This document shows positions 54,144-62,410 of a stretch of DNA of 64,000 bases, piece by piece. Source of the DNA: Clostridiales bacterium (GTDB lineage Bacteria > Bacillota > Clostridia > Peptostreptococcales > Anaerovoracaceae). The position numbers were made by a program, and so were the translations under genes. The stretch spans positions 4,492,929 through 4,556,928 of the forward strand of contig CP042469.1 of the NCBI GenBank assembly GCA_015243575.1, written 5' to 3'. Each line of letters opens with the position of its first letter. The first letter of the stretch is position 1. The notes under the pieces were generated by a model. It saw nothing but the letters and a program-made list of their open reading frames with translations, had not been told where the DNA came from and searched no databases.

Positions 54144-54180
54144 GAGGGCACCTCAATTCATTGCAGGTGCTCTTTTATAT
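54144..54180 (+). terminator. Terminator after the bactofilin operon
   Basis: GGGCACCT pairs with AGGTGCTC over a loop of about 11 bases, followed by TTTTATATTG. Confidence 0.75.
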
Positions 54181-54282
54181 TGTTTCTATTTTAATTTCTT
54201 TGATTTTGTGCTATACTGGCAACGGTAGCAAAAGCCTGCCAAGCCTTGCAATCAAAGGCAAATTAAAAAAATCGGAGAGACT

Positions 54283-54723
54283 ATGGAAAAACAGAATTAT
54301 GAGTTTATGAATACCACAGCCCTTGCTTTTATGGGCGACGCTGTCTATGAAATCTATGTCAGAAAGCACGTTATGGAACGTGGGCTGATTAATGCTGATA
54401 TTCTTCATCGAGAAGCGGTACGCTTTGTACGAGCCGATGCACAAGCTGCTGCCCTGAAACTCTTGATGGACAAGCTTTCAGAGTCAGAGCTTAATCTGGT
54501 AAAGCGAGCAAGAAATAAAAAGTCCGCTACAAAACCGAGAAATGCAGACCCTGTTGATTATAAGCTCGCAACTGCGTTTGAGGCCCTGGTCGGGTTTCTG
54601 TATCTGTCTCAAAACCATGAAAGAATGGAAGAACTCATAGATCAAACAATTGACCTGATTGAAAGGAAAAAGGGAAAAGAGAATGCAGGAGCACAAAAGG
54701 AAGAAAAAGGTTGTTCGCAATAA
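54283..54723 (+). CDS. mrnC: Mini-ribonuclease III
   Basis: Processes 23S rRNA precursor ends in Firmicutes. The protein has 146 residues with an RNase III catalytic domain and no double-strand RNA-binding domain. LAFMGDAVYEIYVRKHV holds the conserved acidic residues and KLATAFEALVGFLYLSQ holds the second catalytic site. The ATG follows CGGAGAG. In Bacillus it follows cysS directly; here it resumes the conserved gene run after the catabolic block. Its end overlaps the next gene by 41 bases. Confidence 0.93.
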   Translation: MEKQNYEFMNTTALAFMGDAVYEIYVRKHVMERGLINADILHREAVRFVRADAQAAALKLLMDKLSESELNLVKRARNKKSATKPRNADPVDYKLATAFEALVGFLYLSQNHERMEELIDQTIDLIERKKGKENAGAQKEEKGCSQ

Positions 54724-55180
54724 ATTTCGTGATGGAATTGGCGATTATTATAAAACCAACAGAAAGATCAGCCAGGAAAGCAGTGAGGAGACAGAGAAAA
54801 AAGCTCCTATGAGCAGCAGAGAAAAAACAATGATTATCATGATTATCGTATTGCTCATAGCTCTTGTGATAAAATCAACCATGCTGGATGAAGTAAAAAA
54901 TCTATCCATAGATGAGCAGAACTTTAAGACGTTCGTAGACTACTCGGTGACGGAGCAATACGACGGGTTTCTGGAACGTTCCGGAATTTTGATGTATCGA
55001 GTTTACGACATCAAAATAGCTGATAAAGATCAAAAGGGGCTGCTTCGCTATGAGGATCCGAATACTGGAAGACCGGTTGAACTAATTCAGGACGTCAGAT
55101 ATCGTGCTAAGGTGAGAGGTTATCTGCTTTGGATTTTACCGATCAAGCACCTTTCGGTAACAGCAGAAATAGAAAAATAG
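54683..55180 (+). CDS. Single-pass membrane protein of unknown function
   Basis: I do not recognise this protein of 165 residues. The first about 50 residues are very basic, then polar (MQEHKRKKKVVRNKF). One membrane segment lies at about residues 50-66 (MIIMIIVLLIALVIKS). The outer part of about 95 residues has an alternating pattern that suggests a small beta-rich domain. The ATG at 54683 lies inside the end of mrnC and follows AAAGGGAAAAG, so translation is coupled. It sits between mrnC and thyA, and could belong to the housekeeping operon. Confidence 0.75.
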   Translation: MQEHKRKKKVVRNKFRDGIGDYYKTNRKISQESSEETEKKAPMSSREKTMIIMIIVLLIALVIKSTMLDEVKNLSIDEQNFKTFVDYSVTEQYDGFLERSGILMYRVYDIKIADKDQKGLLRYEDPNTGRPVELIQDVRYRAKVRGYLLWILPIKHLSVTAEIEK

Positions 55181-55240
55181 TTGAGTTGTTAAGAAAAAAG
55201 AAGATTTGGAAAAAGTCATAAGGAAAGATGGAGGTGCGCT

Positions 55241-56071
55241 GTGAGTAAGGCAGATTATATTTTTATTCAAAATTGTAAGGACATAATGGAAAACGGTGTA
55301 TGGGATACGGATTTAGCAGTTCGGCCAAGGTGGGAGGACGGAACCCCTGCACACACTGTAAAAAAATTTGGAATCATAAATCGCTATGACCTTAAAGAAG
55401 AATTTCCTATTATGACCCTGCGCCGCACGTATTGGAAAAGTGCGCTGGATGAGCTGCTGTGGATATGGCAAAAGAAATCCAACGATATTCATGAATTGAG
55501 TAGCAGCATCTGGGACAGCTGGGCTGATGAGCATGGTACCATCGGGAAAGCCTACGGGTATCAGCTTGGCGTAAAGCACAAATACCCGGAAGGAGAATTT
55601 GATCAGGTAGATCGGGTTCTCTTTGATTTGAAAAACAATCCTGCAAGCCGCAGAATTATGACGAATATTTATACCTTTCAAGACCTTCATGAGATGGGGC
55701 TTTATCCCTGTGCATATTCCATGACGTTCAATGTCAGCGGAAACGTATTGAATGCAATTTTGAATCAGAGATCGCAGGACATGGCCACTGCGTCTAACTG
55801 GAATGTGACCCAGTACAGTTTGCTCTTGATTATGATGGCTCAGGCAACAGGATTTGAGGCAGGAGAATTGATCCACGTTATTGCCGATGCGCATATCTAT
55901 GACAGGCATGTGCCCCTGGTGGAAGAGATGATAAAAAGAGCGCCAAAACCGGCACCGAAATTGATTGTTGACCAATCCATTGATGATTTTTATCAGTTTA
56001 CAAAGGAACATTTTAAGCTGGAAGACTATGATTACCATGATTTCAATGAAAAGATCCCCGTTGCTATCTAG
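55241..56071 (+). CDS. thyA: Thymidylate synthase
   Basis: Converts dUMP to dTMP using methylene-tetrahydrofolate. The protein has 276 residues. The catalytic Cys157 stands in GLYPCAYSMTF; LNQRSQDMATASNWNV and HIYDRHVPLVEEMIKR complete the active site. GTG is the start, after GGAGGTG. The dihydrofolate reductase gene follows, as the reaction consumes tetrahydrofolate. Confidence 0.95.
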   Translation: MSKADYIFIQNCKDIMENGVWDTDLAVRPRWEDGTPAHTVKKFGIINRYDLKEEFPIMTLRRTYWKSALDELLWIWQKKSNDIHELSSSIWDSWADEHGTIGKAYGYQLGVKHKYPEGEFDQVDRVLFDLKNNPASRRIMTNIYTFQDLHEMGLYPCAYSMTFNVSGNVLNAILNQRSQDMATASNWNVTQYSLLLIMMAQATGFEAGELIHVIADAHIYDRHVPLVEEMIKRAPKPAPKLIVDQSIDDFYQFTKEHFKLEDYDYHDFNEKIPVAI

Positions 56072-56146
56072 AAGGCGGAATCTCTAAGAAGTGCTTTAGA
56101 AAAAAAAGGGTACCATATAAGGGAAAGAACGGAAAGGAGCAATCAA

Positions 56147-56632
56147 TTGAAAACCATCGTTGCAGTAGATCGTAACTGGGGAATCGGGAAAGACGGCGGT
56201 CTTCTCGTGAATCTGCCTGGCGATCTCAAATATTTTAAAGAGAAGACCTTGGGCAAGGTCGTTGTCATGGGCAGGACAACCTTTGAATCCTTACCGGGGA
56301 AAAAACCTCTTAGGGACAGAGTCAATATTGTCCTTTCGAGAAACGAGGAATTTGAGCCGGACTGTATCAAGTGCGGATCTATGGGTGAATTATTTAAGAC
56401 TCTGGAGGCTTATGATATGGAGGATGTTTTCATTATTGGCGGGGCTGACATCTATCGGCAGTTTCTGCCCTATTGCAGCAGCCATATCGTAACAAAAATT
56501 CATGGAGTCTATGAAGCTGATAAGTTCTTTGAGAATCTGGACGTGAGAAATGATATGGAACTGGTCAGCGTCAGTGACCCCGTTACAGAGAAAGGTGTAT
56601 CGTATCAGTTTACAGAATATAGGAGAAAATAA
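56147..56632 (+). CDS. folA: Dihydrofolate reductase
   Basis: Regenerates tetrahydrofolate from dihydrofolate, needed because ThyA oxidises the folate. The protein has 161 residues. TIVAVDRNWGIGKDGGLLVNLPGDLKYFK is typical, split over the substrate-binding loop; VVVMGRTTFESLP and FIIGGADIYRQFLPY bind NADPH. The start is TTG, after AAAGGAG. It lies 75 bases after thyA and one base before the rlmB start. Confidence 0.95.
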   Translation: MKTIVAVDRNWGIGKDGGLLVNLPGDLKYFKEKTLGKVVVMGRTTFESLPGKKPLRDRVNIVLSRNEEFEPDCIKCGSMGELFKTLEAYDMEDVFIIGGADIYRQFLPYCSSHIVTKIHGVYEADKFFENLDVRNDMELVSVSDPVTEKGVSYQFTEYRRK

Positions 56633-56633
56633 A

Positions 56634-57434
56634 TTGAAGGATATTCAACGCGGGCAAAATAAGTATAAAGAAGAAAAACAATCTAAGAATGAAGAAGTGG
56701 TTCCAGAAAATGAGAACATCATTATCGGAAGAAATCCGGTAATGGAAGCGCTGAAAAGCGGTCGTGAAATCGAGAAGCTGGTGATCTTAAAGGATGCTGA
56801 AGGATCTATCAAGAAAATCATCGGCATGGCAAAGGAGAAAAAGCTTCATTACCAGTTGGTGGACAAAGCCGCTTTGGAGCGGATTGCCGATGGGAGGGTT
56901 CATCAGGGTGTTGCAGCTGTAGTCTCAAACTACGAATACTGCGATGTGGAAGATATTCTTGAGAAAGCCAGAGAAAAGGGAGAAGACCCATTCCTGATCA
57001 TTCTGGATGGGATCGAAGATCCACATAATCTGGGAGCCATCATTCGTACCGCAGACGGTGCCGGTGCCCATGGAATTATCATTCCCAAGCGTAGGGCTGC
57101 CGGAATCACGGACGTAGTAGTCAAAGCGTCTGCAGGAGCGGTGGAATATGTATCTGTTGCAAAGGTTTCCAACATCGCGCAGACTGTGGACAAGCTCAAG
57201 GAACTGGGCGTATGGGTAGGGGCTTGTGATATGGGGGGTACTGAGTATCATAAGGCAGACCTGAGAGGGAAGATTGCGCTGGTCATCGGGGCAGAAGGAC
57301 AGGGAATCAGCAGGCTTGTAAAAGAAAAATGCGATTTCAGTTTATCCATCCCCATGTGTGGAAAAATCAATTCACTCAATGCATCCAATGCTGCTGCGAT
57401 TTTGATGTATGAGGTTAGACGGCAAAGAGGTTGA
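56634..57434 (+). CDS. rlmB: 23S rRNA (guanosine-2'-O-)-methyltransferase, RlmB/SpoU family
   Basis: Methylates a ribose in 23S rRNA. The protein has 266 residues. A substrate-binding domain (IIIGRNPVMEALKSG) precedes the SPOUT methyltransferase domain with DPHNLGAIIRTADGAGAHG, VIGAEGQGISRL and IPMCGKINSLNASNAAAI, the three SpoU motifs. The start is TTG 56634, seven bases after AGGAGA and one base after the folA stop; the frame extends upstream within folA only by chance. Confidence 0.93.
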   Translation: MKDIQRGQNKYKEEKQSKNEEVVPENENIIIGRNPVMEALKSGREIEKLVILKDAEGSIKKIIGMAKEKKLHYQLVDKAALERIADGRVHQGVAAVVSNYEYCDVEDILEKAREKGEDPFLIILDGIEDPHNLGAIIRTADGAGAHGIIIPKRRAAGITDVVVKASAGAVEYVSVAKVSNIAQTVDKLKELGVWVGACDMGGTEYHKADLRGKIALVIGAEGQGISRLVKEKCDFSLSIPMCGKINSLNASNAAAILMYEVRRQRG

Positions 57435-57524
57435 TAGAGGTATTCTCACGGAAACCGCCGTCTTACTATGCGTCGCACAAAGACGGTGATAGGATCTACG
57501 GTTTTCTTAGAGAATACCTCTATC
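57433..57524 (+). repeat. Long nested hairpin (copy 1) after rlmB
   Basis: Outer arms GATAGAGGTATTCTC (57433-57447) and GAGAATACCTCTATC (57510-57524) are perfectly complementary. Inside them is a 58-base core (57450-57507) that is itself palindromic: GGAAACCG with CGGTTTTC, and CCGTCTT with AAAGACGG. The left arm overlaps the rlmB stop codon. Confidence 0.8.
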
Positions 57525-57585
57525 TCCGCGCAGCAAGTACTTGACTAGAACAAGGAAAGCTTTGATAAGGGGAATGACAAAAGTA

Positions 57586-57643
57586 GGAAACCGCCGTCTT
57601 ACTATGCGTCGCACAAAGACGGTGATAGGGTTTACGGTTTCCT
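57586..57643 (+). repeat. Second copy of the 58-base palindromic repeat
   Basis: It matches the core of copy 1 at 55 of 58 positions and folds the same way, but lacks the outer arms. It ends about 40 bases before the sigH start, so it lies in the sigH leader or promoter region. Confidence 0.8.
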
Positions 57644-57683
57644 TACAAATATGAAAATGAATGGTATAAAAAGGGATAATTGT

Positions 57684-58295
57684 ATGGAGAAAAATTATGA
57701 AGAATTTACCGACGAGGAACTGGTGAATTTAGCGCAGGAAGGCGAGGCAAACGCTGAGGAGTTTCTCATCAGAAAGTATAAGGATGTGGTCAGAAGCAAA
57801 GCACATCTTTATTTTATGGTGGGTGCAGACAGCGAGGATATCGTTCAGGAAGGCATGATCGGGATTTTTAAAGCCATTCGGAGCTACAACAAGGGCAGAC
57901 AGGCATCCTTTCATACTTTTGCGGAGCTATGCATCAACAGACAGATCATCACTGCAATCAAGCGGGCGACGAGGCTGAAACACTCTCCGCTGAATACATC
58001 TGTATCTCTCAGCAAGCCATTGTCTGATACGGAACCGGATACCACCTTGGAGGAAATCCTTTCTTCAAACAGCAACACAGATCCGGAGGCATTATTTCTT
58101 TTAAAGGAAGATATGGGTTATATTGAGGGGAATGGGGCTGAGATTTTCAGTGATCTCGAACTCAGTGTCTGGAATGAATATTTAAAAGGAAAATCCTACC
58201 ATAAAATTGCCGAAATTACCGGAAAATCGCCGAAAGCCATTGATAATGCTATACAGAGGACAAAAAGAAAATTAGAGTTATATTTAGGTAGATAA
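57684..58295 (+). CDS. sigH: RNA polymerase sigma-H factor
   Basis: Alternative sigma factor of 203 residues; in Bacillus it drives early sporulation and competence genes. Region 2 is seen in EDIVQEGMIGIFKAIRSYN and FHTFAELCINRQIITAIKR; region 4 is in DLELSVWNEYLKGKSYHKIA with IAEITGKSPKAIDNAIQRTK. The start ATG 57684 has AAAGGG upstream; ATG 57651 is possible but has no binding site. Position before tuf and rpmG-secE-nusG fits Firmicutes. Confidence 0.93.
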   Translation: MEKNYEEFTDEELVNLAQEGEANAEEFLIRKYKDVVRSKAHLYFMVGADSEDIVQEGMIGIFKAIRSYNKGRQASFHTFAELCINRQIITAIKRATRLKHSPLNTSVSLSKPLSDTEPDTTLEEILSSNSNTDPEALFLLKEDMGYIEGNGAEIFSDLELSVWNEYLKGKSYHKIAEITGKSPKAIDNAIQRTKRKLELYLGR

Positions 58296-58300
58296 ATGTA

Positions 58301-58330
58301 TTGACATTATGAGCAGGAGTATAGTAAAAT
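58301..58330 (+). promoter_or_regulatory. Promoter of tRNA-Thr and tuf
   Basis: TTGACA (58301-58306), an 18-base spacer and TAAAAT (58325-58330), 30 bases before the tRNA. Confidence 0.7.
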
Positions 58331-58359
58331 AACCTAGTGCATCGGACACAGCTAGTTAT

Positions 58360-58435
58360 GCTGTTGTAGCTCAGTAGGTAGAGCACTTCCTTGGTAAGGA
58401 AGAGGTAGGCAGTTCGAACCTGCTCAACAGCTCCA
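58360..58435 (+). tRNA. tRNA-Thr (anticodon GGT)
   Basis: A complete cloverleaf of 76 bases including an encoded CCA. The acceptor arms are GCTGTTG and CAACAGC, the D stem is GCTC/GAGC, the anticodon stem is CTTCC/GGAAG with loop TTGGTAA, giving anticodon GGT, and the T arm contains TTCGAAC. It is probably cotranscribed with tuf. Confidence 0.97.
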
Positions 58436-58440
58436 ATTTA

Positions 58441-58500
58441 GTACCATGCAGGGATACTTTCCTCAGTGAACGGATCAACTGAGAATCATGAAGGTACAAT
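58441..58500 (+). other. Structured leader between tRNA-Thr and tuf
   Basis: GTACC (58441-58445) pairs with GGTAC near 58493, and CTCAGT pairs with ACTGAG inside. The structure may help tRNA processing or stabilise the tuf mRNA. Confidence 0.45.
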
Positions 58501-58539
58501 CAAAAAATAGAAGGTTAAAATCTAACGGAGGAGTAAAAA

Positions 58540-59733
58540 ATGGCAAAAGCTAAATTTGAAAGAAACAAGCCCCATGTTAATATTGGGACAATCGGTCACG
58601 TAGACCATGGCAAGACCACATTGACAGCGGCAATCACAAAGACCTTATACCAGAGATACGGACTCGGCCAGATGGTAGCCTTCGACCAGATCGACAAGGC
58701 ACCAGAAGAAAGAGAAAGAGGTATCACCATCGCAACTGCGCACGTAGAGTACGAAACACCGAACAGACACTATGCGCACGTTGACTGCCCCGGACATGCT
58801 GACTATGTAAAGAACATGATCACAGGAGCAGCGCAGATGGACGGAGCAATCCTTGTAGTAGCAGCAACAGACGGACCAATGCCGCAGACAAGAGAGCACA
58901 TCCTGCTGTCCAGACAGGTAGGCGTACCATACATCGTAGTATTCCTGAACAAATGTGACATGGTAGACGATGATGAGCTTCTTGACCTTGTAGAAATGGA
59001 AGTAAGAGAACTTCTTGACGTATATGAATTCCCTGGCGATGACACACCAATCATCAGAGGATCCGCACTGGAAGCATTAAATAATCCAGAAGGCCCATGG
59101 GGAGATAAGATTGTTGAACTGTTTGATGCAGTAGACAGCTTTATTCCAGAGCCAGAAAGACCAACCGACAAGCCATTCCTGATGCCTGTTGAGGATGTAT
59201 TCTCCATCACAGGAAGAGGAACAGTAGCAACAGGAAGAGTCGAAAGAGGAATCCTGAAGGTATCCGACGAAGTAGAAATCGTAGGACTTGCAGAAGCATC
59301 AAGAAAAGTAGTTGTAACAGGCGTAGAAATGTTCAGAAAGCTTCTTGATCAGGCACAGGCTGGAGACAACATCGGAGCACTGCTTCGTGGTGTACAGAGA
59401 ACTGACATCGAAAGAGGTCAGGTACTTGCAAAGCCGGGCAGCATCAAGCCCCACACAAAGTTCACTTCCCAGGTATACGTATTGAAGAAGGAAGAAGGCG
59501 GGAGACATACACCGTTCTTTAACGGATACAGACCGCAGTTCTACTTCAGAACAACAGACGTAACAGGAAACCTGAACTTACCAGAAGGCGTAGAAATGTG
59601 TATGCCTGGAGACAACATCCAGATGGAAATCGAGCTGATCAGCCCGATCGCTATCGAAGAAGGACTGAGATTCGCCATCAGAGAAGGTGGAAGAACAGTA
59701 GGTTCCGGCGTTGTAGCTAAGATCGTCGAATAA
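58540..59733 (+). CDS. tuf: Translation elongation factor Tu
   Basis: GTPase of 397 residues that brings aminoacyl-tRNA to the ribosome. The P loop is [10 protein letters not shown]3 is DCPGHADY, and G4 is NKCD; domains 2 and 3 are complete, ending [10 protein letters not shown]. The ATG follows GGAGGAG. Codon use is extremely narrow (Arg almost all AGA, Val mostly GTA), as expected for a very highly expressed gene. Confidence 0.99.
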   Translation: MAKAKFERNKPHVNIGTIGHVDHGKTTLTAAITKTLYQRYGLGQMVAFDQIDKAPEERERGITIATAHVEYETPNRHYAHVDCPGHADYVKNMITGAAQMDGAILVVAATDGPMPQTREHILLSRQVGVPYIVVFLNKCDMVDDDELLDLVEMEVRELLDVYEFPGDDTPIIRGSALEALNNPEGPWGDKIVELFDAVDSFIPEPERPTDKPFLMPVEDVFSITGRGTVATGRVERGILKVSDEVEIVGLAEASRKVVVTGVEMFRKLLDQAQAGDNIGALLRGVQRTDIERGQVLAKPGSIKPHTKFTSQVYVLKKEEGGRHTPFFNGYRPQFYFRTTDVTGNLNLPEGVEMCMPGDNIQMEIELISPIAIEEGLRFAIREGGRTVGSGVVAKIVE

Positions 59734-59775
59734 TTGCTTGCCAAATTAAATGATTGACCGGAAACGGTTTCAGCG

Positions 59776-59800
59776 AAGACCCGCAGTAATGCGGGTCTTA
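59776..59800 (+). terminator. Hairpin after tuf
   Basis: AAGACCCGC (59776-59784) pairs perfectly with GCGGGTCTT (59791-59799) over AGTAAT. No T run follows beyond the stem, so it may be a weak terminator or a stability element. Confidence 0.6.
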
Positions 59801-59911
59801 ATACTAGCACTCTGTAACACCCAATTCTGAGTACTAGCACAGCATTTTTAATGAACTACCTGATCTGTGAAAAGTTTATTTTAACCGATCAAGGCCACAT
59901 ACGGAGAGAAA

Positions 59912-60379
59912 ATGAGCTGGGAAAGTGTAAAAAAGCATTTTGATGACCATAATATACCAAATGAGATCATTCTGCTAAAGGAAAGCAGCGCGACAGTTGA
60001 ACTGGCTGCGAAAGCTCTGGGAAGGGAACCTGGAGAGATCGCCAAATCCCTTGCTCTGCGTTTAAAGGATGGCAGAATCATCATTCTGGTAGTTTGTGGG
60101 ACCGCAAGAATTGATAATCGGAAGTTTAAAGAAACCTTTCAATGTAAGGCGCAAATGCTTTCTCACGATGAGACCCTCGTCTTAACCGGGCATCCGGTAG
60201 GCGGCGTTTGTCCCTTCGCACTTCCGGACAATATCACCGTATATTTGGACGAGTCCTTGAAGCGATATGAGGTTGTATATCCTGCGGCGGGGACAGCCAA
60301 TTCCGCAGTGCGGTTTACCATTGAAGAGCTTGTGACCGCAACAAAGGGGAGTTGGGTGTCGATCACCCAGACCAATTAA
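59912..60379 (+). CDS. YbaK/EbsC-family aminoacyl-tRNA deacylase
   Basis: Protein of 155 residues that probably removes wrongly attached amino acids from tRNA (Cys-tRNA-Pro or similar). The family core runs from SATVELAAKALGREPGEIAK, through the Lys in IAKSLALRL, to GGVCPFALPDNITVYLDESL with the conserved GxxP motif. The ATG follows CGGAGAG. It lies between tuf and rpmG, an unusual position that interrupts the common tuf-rpmG-secE order. Confidence 0.9.
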   Translation: MSWESVKKHFDDHNIPNEIILLKESSATVELAAKALGREPGEIAKSLALRLKDGRIIILVVCGTARIDNRKFKETFQCKAQMLSHDETLVLTGHPVGGVCPFALPDNITVYLDESLKRYEVVYPAAGTANSAVRFTIEELVTATKGSWVSITQTN

Positions 60380-60498
60380 GGCAGTTGGGGAAGATCCTCT
60401 TGATTTCCAAGGCTTTTGGCAAGGTTTCGTCGAAATTCTCTTGACAGGCATCGGAAAGTATGATAACTTAATTAAGCGACTTTATGGTAAGAACATGA

Positions 60499-60504
60499 TA
60501 TAAT
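60499..60504 (+). promoter_or_regulatory. Candidate -10 box for the rpmG-secE-nusG operon
   Basis: A perfect TATAAT at 60499-60504, 90 bases before rpmG. The region at -35 is a poor match, so the call rests on the -10 box. Confidence 0.35.
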
Positions 60505-60593
60505 CGTGTGATTTATGTCACAATAAAGAAATATTTAATATACGACGGAGCATGAAACATGGCTCTGAATTTTAGATTAGACGGAGGACAATC

Positions 60594-60743
60594 ATGAGAG
60601 TAAGAGTAACGTTGGCATGCACAGAGTGCAAGCAGAGGAATTACAATACTACGAAAAACAAAAAAAACGATCCTGATCGTTTAGAGTTCAGCAAGTATTG
60701 CAGATTCTGCAAAAAACACACCGCTCACAAAGAAACGAAATAG
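60594..60743 (+). CDS. rpmG: 50S ribosomal protein L33
   Basis: Ribosomal protein of 49 residues, starting [20 protein letters not shown]. Two Cys pairs (Cys9/Cys12 and Cys36/Cys39) form the zinc ribbon of the zinc-binding L33 type. The ATG follows CGGAGGAC. It sits directly before secE, the usual Firmicute order. Confidence 0.96.
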   Translation: MRVRVTLACTECKQRNYNTTKNKKNDPDRLEFSKYCRFCKKHTAHKETK

Positions 60744-60757
60744 AGGATGTGATTATT

Positions 60758-61006
60758 ATGGAAAAGGAAAAAGCGAAGAAACCTGTTCCTGCTGCGGCTG
60801 CTAATAAGAAGCCGAGAGCAAGCCTGAAAGATTATTTCAAGGGAATTAGGACGGAAGTTAAAAAAGTTGTATGGCCCACAAGACGGGAATTGATTTCCTA
60901 TACTGGCGTTGTGCTTTTTACTTGTGTCGCTATGGGTCTGGCTATCTGGGCTGTTGACTCCGCTTTCCTGGCTTCCCTGAAATACGTACTGAACATTAGT
61001 TTCTAA
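60758..61006 (+). CDS. secE: Preprotein translocase subunit SecE
   Basis: Small essential membrane subunit of the Sec translocon, 82 residues. A basic N-terminal part is followed by the signature KGIRTEVKKVVWPTRREL and one membrane segment (TGVVLFTCVAMGLAIWAV). The start is ATG 60758, eight bases after GAGG. An upstream in-frame ATG at 60698 lies inside rpmG. Confidence 0.96.
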   Translation: MEKEKAKKPVPAAAANKKPRASLKDYFKGIRTEVKKVVWPTRRELISYTGVVLFTCVAMGLAIWAVDSAFLASLKYVLNISF

Positions 61007-61090
61007 CGAGGGGTAACCCCTGTTAGGTGCGCAGGATGCAAATGATTTTGTAGGTGCGCATTAATTATTATGTAAAAAAGGAAGGCACAG

Positions 61091-61831
61091 ATGGCCAAGA
61101 GTAAGAAGAACGAAGAATTCGAAGAATTCGAAGTACTTGATGATTATGATGACGAAGATTTCGAAGAGGAAGATGCGGAACTCGAATCAGAGGTAGAAGA
61201 AACCGAAGAAGAGGAAACCGAAGAAGCAGCAGATGACGATGAAACTGATTCCCAGCCTGCTGAAGAAACAGACTCTGTTTTTCCTGCAAAGGAAGAGGAT
61301 ATTGTCGGTGACAAATCCAAAAAAGCGAAATGGTACGTTGTTCATACGTATTCGGGTCATGAAAACAAGGTAAAGGTGAATATTGAGAAAATCGTTGAGA
61401 ACAGAGGTATGCAAGATCTTGTTCTGAGCATTGTAGTGCCTACCGAAGACCACGTAGAAATCAAAAATGGCCAGAGGAAGGTCAAAACAAGAAAGATGTT
61501 CCCCGGCTATGTCCTTGTTAAAATGATCGTAACCAACGAATCATGGTACCTTGTAAGAAATACGCAGGGTGTAACCGGGTTTGTAGGCCACGGTTCAGAA
61601 CCGATTCCGCTTACCGGCGATGAAGTTCGCAGAATGGGAATTGAAAAGGTTTATATCCAGTTGGATATCGAACCAGGCGACAGCGTCAAAGTAATCAACG
61701 GGCCCTTTGAAAGCTTTATGGGTGTTGTTGAGGAAGTCAATATGGATAAGCAGACGCTGAAAGTCAGAATTTCAATGTTTGGTAGAGATACTCCCGTCGA
61801 ACTGGAATTTGGCCAGGTCGACAAAATATAG
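61091..61831 (+). CDS. nusG: Transcription antitermination factor NusG with long acidic N-terminal extension
   Basis: Elongation factor that binds RNA polymerase. The NGN domain starts near residue 79 (KWYVVHTYSGHENKVKVNIE) and the KOW domain is at about 192-246 (DSVKVINGPFESFMGVVEE). The total length is 246 residues against about 170-185 for typical NusG. The extra N-terminal region is strongly acidic: about 37 of residues 8-71 are Asp or Glu. The ATG at 61091 follows AAGGAAGG and no good internal start is seen, so the extension looks real. Confidence 0.95.
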   Translation: MAKSKKNEEFEEFEVLDDYDDEDFEEEDAELESEVEETEEEETEEAADDDETDSQPAEETDSVFPAKEEDIVGDKSKKAKWYVVHTYSGHENKVKVNIEKIVENRGMQDLVLSIVVPTEDHVEIKNGQRKVKTRKMFPGYVLVKMIVTNESWYLVRNTQGVTGFVGHGSEPIPLTGDEVRRMGIEKVYIQLDIEPGDSVKVINGPFESFMGVVEEVNMDKQTLKVRISMFGRDTPVELEFGQVDKI

Positions 61832-61853
61832 GAATTAAATTGCGCAGAAATTT

Positions 61854-61947
61854 TTCCGAAGACGCGAAACTGCGAGATCGTATGAAGCGCACGTACCAAG
61901 ATGTACGTAAGCGAATACGAAAGCGCATGTGAGAAAGTATTTCGGAA
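61854..61947 (+). other. Nested hairpin in the rplK leader
   Basis: Three complementary pairs are nested: TTCCGAA (61854-61860) with TTCGGAA (61941-61947), TCGTAT (61878-61883) with ATACGA (61915-61920), and ACGTAC (61891-61896) with GTACGT (61903-61908). It lies in the 150 bases between nusG and rplK and may be a regulatory or processing structure. Confidence 0.55.
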
Positions 61948-61981
61948 CATTAACAAGCAATTAGAAAGGAGACCGATCAAT

Positions 61982-62407
61982 ATGGCAAAGAAAGTTGAAG
62001 GGTTAATTAAACTGCAGATTCCCGCAGGGAACGCAACTCCAGCTCCACCGGTAGGACCGGCGCTTGGACAAAAGGGCGTTAACATCATGGATTTCTGCAA
62101 GCAGTTTAACGCAAAAACCGCCGATCAGCCTGGAATGATCATCCCTGTAGTTATTACAGTTTATGGTGACAGATCATTTACCTTTGTTACGAAGACACCG
62201 CCGGCAGCAGTACTGCTTAAGAAAGCTGCAAATCTGAAGTCCGCGTCGGGAGAACCAAACAAGAAAAAGGTTGCTACAATTAGTGTAGAACAGGTTAAGG
62301 AAATTGCAAAGCTCAAAATGCCGGATCTGAATGCTGCCAATCTTGACAGCGCAACTTCAATGATCGCTGGCACAGCAAGAAGCATGGGAATTGTTGTTAA
62401 GGAATAA
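61982..62407 (+). CDS. rplK: 50S ribosomal protein L11
   Basis: Ribosomal protein of 141 residues of the GTPase-associated centre. [20 protein letters not shown] is diagnostic, and [12 protein letters not shown] and AGTARSMGI follow. The ATG at 61982 follows AAAGGAGA; the frame continues upstream to 61901 by chance. rplA follows after 45 bases. Confidence 0.98.
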   Translation: MAKKVEGLIKLQIPAGNATPAPPVGPALGQKGVNIMDFCKQFNAKTADQPGMIIPVVITVYGDRSFTFVTKTPPAAVLLKKAANLKSASGEPNKKKVATISVEQVKEIAKLKMPDLNAANLDSATSMIAGTARSMGIVVKE

Positions 62408-62410
62408 TTA

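Noticed and set aside
57450-57643. CRISPR array from two near-identical repeats
   Set aside because: Only two copies are present, each 58 bases and fully palindromic, with a 78-base gap and no cas gene.
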